Assembly (NCBI GenBank): GCA_964017065.1
Contig: OZ024789.1
Coordinates: forward strand, 12,705,823-12,769,822
Source of the DNA: Haliclona indistincta
Lineage: Eukaryota > Porifera > Demospongiae > Haplosclerida > Chalinidae
Length of the DNA: 64,000 bases
Reading direction: 5' to 3'
Position 1 is the first letter of the stretch. The number at the start of each line of letters is the position of its first letter. A program made the position numbers and the translations under genes. Shown here piece after piece: positions 58,796 through 64,000 of the stretch. The notes beneath the pieces were generated by a model, which was not told the DNA's origin, did no database searches, and saw only the letters and a list, made by a program, of their open reading frames with translations.

Positions 58796-59217
58796 CTTTG
58801 AAGAGCTATTATGACATACAAAAAATACTTCAACTCTTTAGTTGTTTACTAGTTGTTAGAATGACTTGTAACCAAGCCTACTCACTGTTCTGATCTTGCC
58901 GCAAAACTGTACAAAGGAGGTGGCAACTCTCTGTATCTCTCTATTCAAATTTGAAATGTTGTTGCAGCTGTCATGTTTTTGGTGCGCAGTCTATTTTTGT
59001 TAATGCAAATGAATGCGCACACTTGTAGATGTGGTGTAGAGATGTACATGATCACGCAGTTTGCACATGTGGTGCTTGTTGTTTGTTAAAGTACTGTAAA
59101 GTCCATAGCAACCAAACAGCTTTTTGCTTGTGCGGTTGCTAAGCTAATGAATGCAATTAAACCCACGCATGTAATTAATTATTGTTATTGCTAAGTTTCC
59201 CCGAGAATTCAGCCGTG
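58796..59217. promoter_or_regulatory. 5' region of the RAG1-like gene and right end of the element
   Basis: Non-coding sequence between the start codon and the element terminus. It presumably holds the promoter and includes the subterminal repeat at 59131-59143. No further gene seen. Confidence 0.5.
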
Positions 59218-59500
59218 TATGATACACTCACTGACACACCCACTCAAGGGTGGTATGATACACTCACTGACACACCCACTCAAGGGTGGTATGATACACT
59301 CACTGACACACCCACTCAAGGGTGGTGTGATACACTCACTGACACACCCACTCAAGGGTGGTATGATACACTCACTGACACACCCACTCAAGGGTGGTGT
59401 GATACACTCACTGACACACCCATTCAAGGGTGGTATGATACACTCACTGACACACCCACTCAAGGGTGGTGTGATACACTCACTGACACACCCACTCTGC
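59218..59500 (+). repeat. 36-bp minisatellite, right part
   Basis: About eight units continuing the array interrupted at 55012. It joins GCCTCTGATCTCAGTTGCTA (59500-59520), which is the reverse complement of an ANKLE2 intron at about 9893-9915. Confidence 0.93.
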
Positions 59501-59821
59501 CTCTGATCTCAGTTGCTATGTTACTAGTGCCTGCATGGACTATGCGCTAATCTTCTCGCTTATTCTCTGGAAGTGTAACAGCACAAATTTGAGGTACAAT
59601 AATAACTTAGATGCAGCCGGATACGCCAATAGGAAGTATAAGTCTGATGCAGCATGACAAGTAGTTACCGCGCGCGAGTACATGCCCCGCATTAGTATCA
59701 TGTGTTGTCTATAGAATCGAGGCTAGTGTGGTAGCATACATAGATTTGCGTCATGGCCTGTTCATTATTATCAAAACGTACTGAATTTTAGACACTGTGT
59801 ATAAACATTCAGGCAACTATT
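59501..59821. other. Spacer with a fragment of ANKLE2 intron
   Basis: Apart from the ~30-bp ANKLE2 intron match, I see nothing in this stretch. No gene. Confidence 0.5.
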
Positions 59822-60870
59822 CAGTGTATTATTAGTTAGCTTATACTTACTAGTCAGTGTATTATTAGTTAGCTTATACTTACTAGTCAGTGTATTATTA
59901 GCTAGCTTATACTTACTAGTCAGTGTATTATTAGTTAGCTTATACTTACTAGTCAGTGTATTATTAGATAGCTTATACTTACTAGTCAGTGTATTATTAG
60001 CTAGCTTATACTTACTAGTCAGTGTATTATTAGTTAGCTTATACTTACTAGTCAGTGTATTATTAGATAGCTTATACTTACTAGTCAGTGTATTATTAGC
60101 TAGCTTATACTTACTAGTCAGTGTATTATTAGTTAGCTTATACTTACTAGTCAGTGTATTATTAGTTAGCTTATACTTACTAGTCAGTGTATTATTAGTT
60201 AGCTTATACTTACTAGTCAGTGTATTATTAGCTAGCTTATACTTACTAGTCAGTGTATTATTAGTTAGCTTATACTTACTAGTCAGTGTATTATTAGCTA
60301 GCTTATACTTACTAGTCTGTGTATTATTAGTTAGCTTATACTTACTAGTCAGTGTATTATTAGCTAGCTTATACTTACTAGTCAGTGTATTATTAGTTAG
60401 CTTATACTTACTAGTCAGTGTATTATTAGCTAGCTTATACTTACTAGTCAGTGTATTATTAGCTAGCTTATACTTACTAGTCAGTGTATTATTAGTTAGC
60501 TTATACTTACTAGTCAGTGTATTATTAGTTAGCTTATACTTACTAGTCAGTGTATTATTAGTTAGCTTATACTTACTAGTCAGTGTATTATTAGTTAGCT
60601 TATACTTACTAGTCAGTGTATTATTAGTTAGCTTATACTTACTAGTCAGTGTATTATTAGTTAGCTTGTACTTACTAGTCAGTGTATTATTAGTTAGCTT
60701 ATACTTACTAGTCAGTGTATTATTAGTTAGCTTATACTTACTAGTCAGTGTATTATTAGCTAGCTTATACTTACTAGTCAGTGTATTATTAGTTAGCTTA
60801 TACTTACTAGTCAGTGTATTATTAGTTAGCTTATACTTACTAGTCAGTGTATTATTAGTTAGCTTATACT
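59822..60870 (-). repeat. 33-bp satellite array (reverse), copy near gene C
   Basis: About 32 units of the same satellite, bounded on the right by the AACAAGGTACACATGCACAC flank shared with the other arrays. Confidence 0.95.
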
Positions 60871-61285
60871 AACAAGGTACACATGCACACACTATATCGT
60901 CTCACAGTATGTTAGCACACTATATTGGTTGCTTGACTTACAACGATCGATGACAAGAATAATTATGAATTATGTACTATACCCACTCGACAGGATTTAC
61001 TATAGTTCTACATAATATTGCTTATTTGTGTGCCATAACGTTGTGTTTATGCAAGCTATGCTGTGCTGAAGAGGTCAGAATGAGTCCGAAACAGATGTAC
61101 AATGTATGTCTGTCCACAGCTGCATTAACTTTATTTTCAATATTACTTGGGGTATGTGGTAACTAAGGGTCAAGTGTTTGGTGGGTTGGTAAAAGATTAT
61201 TATTGTAGAATGTCATGTCAAACAATGAATGTGAAATAAAATGAAAGAATCTGATAAATTCTTGCCTGATGTGTGTATGTACTGT
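60871..61285. other. Spacer, uninterrupted homologue of 39691-41340
   Basis: Lacks both insertions present at 39772-40346 and 40432-41090 and so provides their empty sites. No gene. Confidence 0.7.
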
Positions 61286-62005
61286 ATGCTTGAATAAACT
61301 TCCTTACAATAACAAACAGGTATGCTTGAATAAACTTCCTTACAATAACAAACAGGTATGCTTGAATAAACTTCCTTACAATAACGAACATGCAGGTATT
61401 CTTGAATAAACTTCCTTACAATTACAAACAGGTATGCTTGAATAAACTTCCTTACAATAACAAACAGGTATGACTTCCTTACAATAACAAACAGGTATGC
61501 TTGAATAAACTTCCTTACAATAACAAACAGGTATGCTTGAATAAACTTCCTTACAATAACAAACAGGTATGCTTGAATAAACTTCCTTACAATAACGAAC
61601 ATGCAGGTATTCTTGAATAAACTTCCTTACAATAACAAACAGGTATGCTTGAATAAACTTCCTTACAATAACAAACAGGTATGCTTGAATAAACTTCCTT
61701 ACAATAACAAACTGGTATGCTTGAATAAACTTCCTTACAATAACAAACAGGTATGCTTGAATAAACTTCCTTACAATAACAAACAGGTATGCTTGAATAA
61801 ACTTCCTTACAATAACAAACAGGTATGCTTGAATAAACTTCCTTACAATAACAAACATGCAGGTATTCTTGAATAAACTTCCTTACAATAACAAACAGGT
61901 ATTCTTGAATAAACATCCTTACAATAACAAACAGGTATGCTTGAATAAACTTCCTTACAATAACAAACAGGTATGCTTGAATAAACTTCCTTACAATAAC
62001 AATCT
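61286..62005 (-). repeat. 36-bp minisatellite, third copy
   Basis: About 20 units with several length variants, including an ATGCAGGTATT insertion variant repeated at about 230-240 bp spacing (61390, 61603, 61857) and a shortened unit near 61470. Confidence 0.93.
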
Positions 62006-62362
62006 AGCATAATTATAACCACTATATTTCAAACAGTATACTGCCTATATATACGTAAGAGATTACTAGAGTATACATGCAGCAGGTTTACTGAGATATA
62101 CATGCAGTGTTTTACTGAGTTATCATAATCTTTCCCTCAGTCTGAGGAGCCAGCTACCAAAGATGAGCTGTAGAGCACACACACCAGTGGAGTGAAGCAG
62201 AAGAGACTTTAGAAGATTCTGTTTTCATTAGTACAAGCAATTTTGTACATCTCATCACTAATAATACATGAACTCTATGTCATGAATACAACTACATGAT
62301 TAGTATCTGTATACACACAAGGACTAGCAGTAACTGGTGCATGTGAATGAGTGATAGCTACT
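62006..62362. other. 3' flank of copy C
   Basis: Matches the 3' flank of copy A (2690-3000, inverted) more closely than that of copy B in the first 150 bp after the stop, consistent with an A-type Death-domain end. No gene. Confidence 0.6.
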
Positions 62363-64000
62363 TCATGATCTAGTGTCCAGCCATTCCCTGATCCCAGCAG
62401 CTGTACTGTTCTCATCAGCTTCCTCTAGTGTGTTGATGATAGTCTCCCAGGTGAATGGAACCTTTTGCTCTCGTTTCCATTGGTCAAACACCTTGCTATA
62501 GAGACGCTTTTGATCGCTGGTCTGTTGCTCAAATGCTTCCAGAGTTGATATTTCAATCTCTAGTTGCATTCCTATATCGTACCACTTGGTCGGTATCTTC
62601 TTAGCAACTAAGCTCATCAATTTAGGGATTGATGGAGCTTGAGAATATGCTGCAGCCTTGTCAGCTGCTGGTATGTGGGGCACTGCTGCTGGCGCCTGGG
62701 GCACTGCTGCTGGTGTCTGGGGCACTGCTGCTGGTGTCTGGGTCACTGCTGCTGGTGTCTGGGGCACTGCTGCTAGTGTCTGGGGCACTGCTGCTGGTGT
62801 CTGGGGCACTGCTGCTGGTGTCTGGGGTACTGCTGCTGGTGTCTGGGGTACTGCTGCTGGTGTCTGGGGCACTGCTGCTGGTGCCTGGGGCACTGCTGCT
62901 GGTCTTGAGGTTGTCAATGAAACTACATGGATGTCATAATTATGATATTTTGTACACACAATAATCAATCATCTCTTACCTTCTGTCTGAGGGTAAAGTA
63001 TTTGAAAAGCCTTCAGACTTGACACTCCAGTAACAACCATCTTGTGACTAATATGAGCCGCTTCATGGGCTGACAACAGCTGGAACTCAAATCCACAGTG
63101 TGGAATCCGTTTACCAATTTTGTAGTTTAATATTGAAGATTTAGAAATCTAATAAAGGTTCACAAATCATGTGCTACGTTATGAATAGACTGCATGTGCA
63201 TTGCATGTTAATGTACCTGAGAGGGCGATGATAAAGGCACTATTTTCCATTGTTCTACTTTTTCTTCCTGATGATCTAGCTCAATAGCAGGACTAGTATC
63301 GTTATCAATGACAATCTCAAATGTTGTTTGGTCCTCATTCCACAGTTCATATCTTTGTCTCACTTTCTGAAAAGAAATATGTGAGTATATTACATTGTGT
63401 CAGTGAGATAGGGATATTTAGCTTCATGCATATTTATACCTCATAAATCATACCTGTAGATTAGGCTCAAGATCCCTCACAACCACAAAGTGGAAATCAA
63501 CAGCAGTCAGAGGACTGGCTAGTCGTTGCTTGTAGAACATGAAGGCTGTGCAGAGTGTGTCTGTATCCTCTGGTGCTGTTTCTCCTAGTAATGAGAACTG
63601 CTTCAGCTTGATGGCTCCATACTGAGTGTGTGAGCTGAACAATCCATCTCGTTCACGGAATCTGTACGGCAGCTGACTCTGTGAGCACTTGGCGATGATG
63701 AACTTGAACTGGGAGCATTGATCCTCACTGCGTACAACAGCGCAATGCTGTATGTTGACAGACACCTCTTTTATGAACTCTATGCTGGATGAGACCCAGT
63801 AGATGGCACTGATCAACTGCCTGTTCTCAGGGAACTCAAACTGGCCGGCTAGAATCACCTTCACGCCCACACTGACAGTCGCTCCAGGAGGAACAGCACC
63901 TTCAGGGATCTCAATGAAGAACCCATAGCCAGGCCACTCTACTTTCTGAGGCTTGTCTCCCACAACCTCCAGTACAGTCTCCCTGTACACTTCAACACCA
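62363..64000 (-). CDS. ZU5-UPA-Death gene, copy C (5' part outside window)
   Basis: Exons: 63454-64000 (ZU5, open at the window edge), 63217-63366 and 62980-63148 (UPA-like), 62363-62903 (TPAAVPQ linker plus Death domain, stop at 62363-62365). No internal stop is seen. The ZU5 exon is almost identical to copies A and B. The UPA-like exons match copy B (KVRQRYELWNEDQTTFEI, FKIGKRIPHCGFEFQLLSAH-type) and not copy A. The Death domain is residue-for-residue that of copy A and very different from copy B. The gene is therefore a mosaic. Function as for copy B: probable Death-domain signalling adaptor or receptor (inference). Confidence 0.85.
62665..62903 (-). repeat. Coding 21-bp minisatellite in copy C
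   Basis: About eleven units encoding TPAAVPQ variants (one APAAVPQ, one HIPAAD at the end). It coincides with the switch from B-like to A-like sequence. Confidence 0.92.

Larger units (their letters stand above)
55013..59217. mobile_element. 4.2-kb transposable element encoding a RAG1-like protein
   Basis: The 36-bp minisatellite is interrupted cleanly. TATG at 55009-55012 is repeated at 59218-59221, and one array unit is restored if the insert is removed. The termini are inverted: CACGGGTG on the left and CACGGCTG on the reverse complement of the right. A longer subterminal inverted repeat, CTTAGCAACCGCA, lies at 55077-55089 and, inverted, at 59131-59143, which is 64 and 74 bp from the ends. 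CAC-starting termini recall Transib and the RSS heptamer. A 4-bp duplication is more like Chapaev (CMC) than the 5 bp of Transib/RAG. The only gene seen is the RAG1-like one on the minus strand; no RAG2-like frame is present. Confidence 0.9.

Overview
This window is animal (metazoan) nuclear DNA. Genes are split into many short exons by small GT-AG introns (down to about 50 bp), tandem repeats are very abundant, and the recognisable proteins are animal ones: a kelch / coiled-coil / ZU5 / UPA-like / Death-domain protein, the ER chaperone GRP94 (HSP90B1), ANKLE2, PRPF31 and the glycine-cleavage T-protein (AMT). Compact introns and a ZU5-Death family present in several copies suggest a sponge such as Amphimedon. 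That organism call is inference. No rRNA, tRNA, CRISPR or bacterial-type feature was found.

Layout: 1-2684 is the 3' part of a kelch/ZU5/Death gene (copy A, +). 2685-5370 is its downstream flank with a MITE and a 36-bp minisatellite. 5368-7593 is a 33-bp satellite. 7649-9206 holds isolated GRP94 exons (-). 9419-11985 is ANKLE2 (-), interrupted by a MITE. 12000-14695 is mostly intergenic, with further MITEs and a PRPF31 fragment. 14696-14895 is a 200-N gap. 14896-16500 carries GRP94 and AMT exons (+). 16551-22735 is a run of five tandem arrays made from four repeat families. 23347-23536 is a truncated GRP94 C-terminal exon, followed by 33-bp satellite to 39690, which is interrupted by a 233-bp MITE and a 2.1-kb insertion containing a foldback. 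39691-42990 is flank with two insertions. 42994-49628 is the most complete kelch/ZU5/Death gene (copy B, -). It lies head to head with a broken ANKLE2 5' end (+, 49763) that leads into a long but damaged GRP94 gene (+, to 53705) and an AMT fragment. 55013-59217 is a transposable element encoding a RAG1-like protein, inserted in a 36-bp minisatellite. 59822-62010 is satellite and minisatellite again, and 62363-64000 is a third ZU5/Death copy (C, -), open at the window edge.

The same blocks recur in direct and inverted orientation. Positions 1-8.6 kb are an inverted relative of 22.7-46.2 kb, and 14.9-17.6 kb is a direct repeat of 52.8-54.9 kb. Several gene copies carry stops or frameshifts. The region is therefore either a young segmental-duplication cluster or a place where haplotypes and repeats were misjoined in assembly. 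The N gap sits at one such junction.

Most notable: (1) a 4.2-kb RAG1-like element with RAG1-type N-terminal zinc motifs, a RING-like domain, a DDE core with the RAG1 CxxC...HxxxxH zinc-ligand layout, CACGG termini and a 4-bp TATG duplication; (2) ZU5/Death copy C, a mosaic with UPA-like exons of type B and a Death domain of type A, with the switch at a 21-bp coding minisatellite; (3) MITE insertions inside coding exons, with the empty site preserved in a paralogue.
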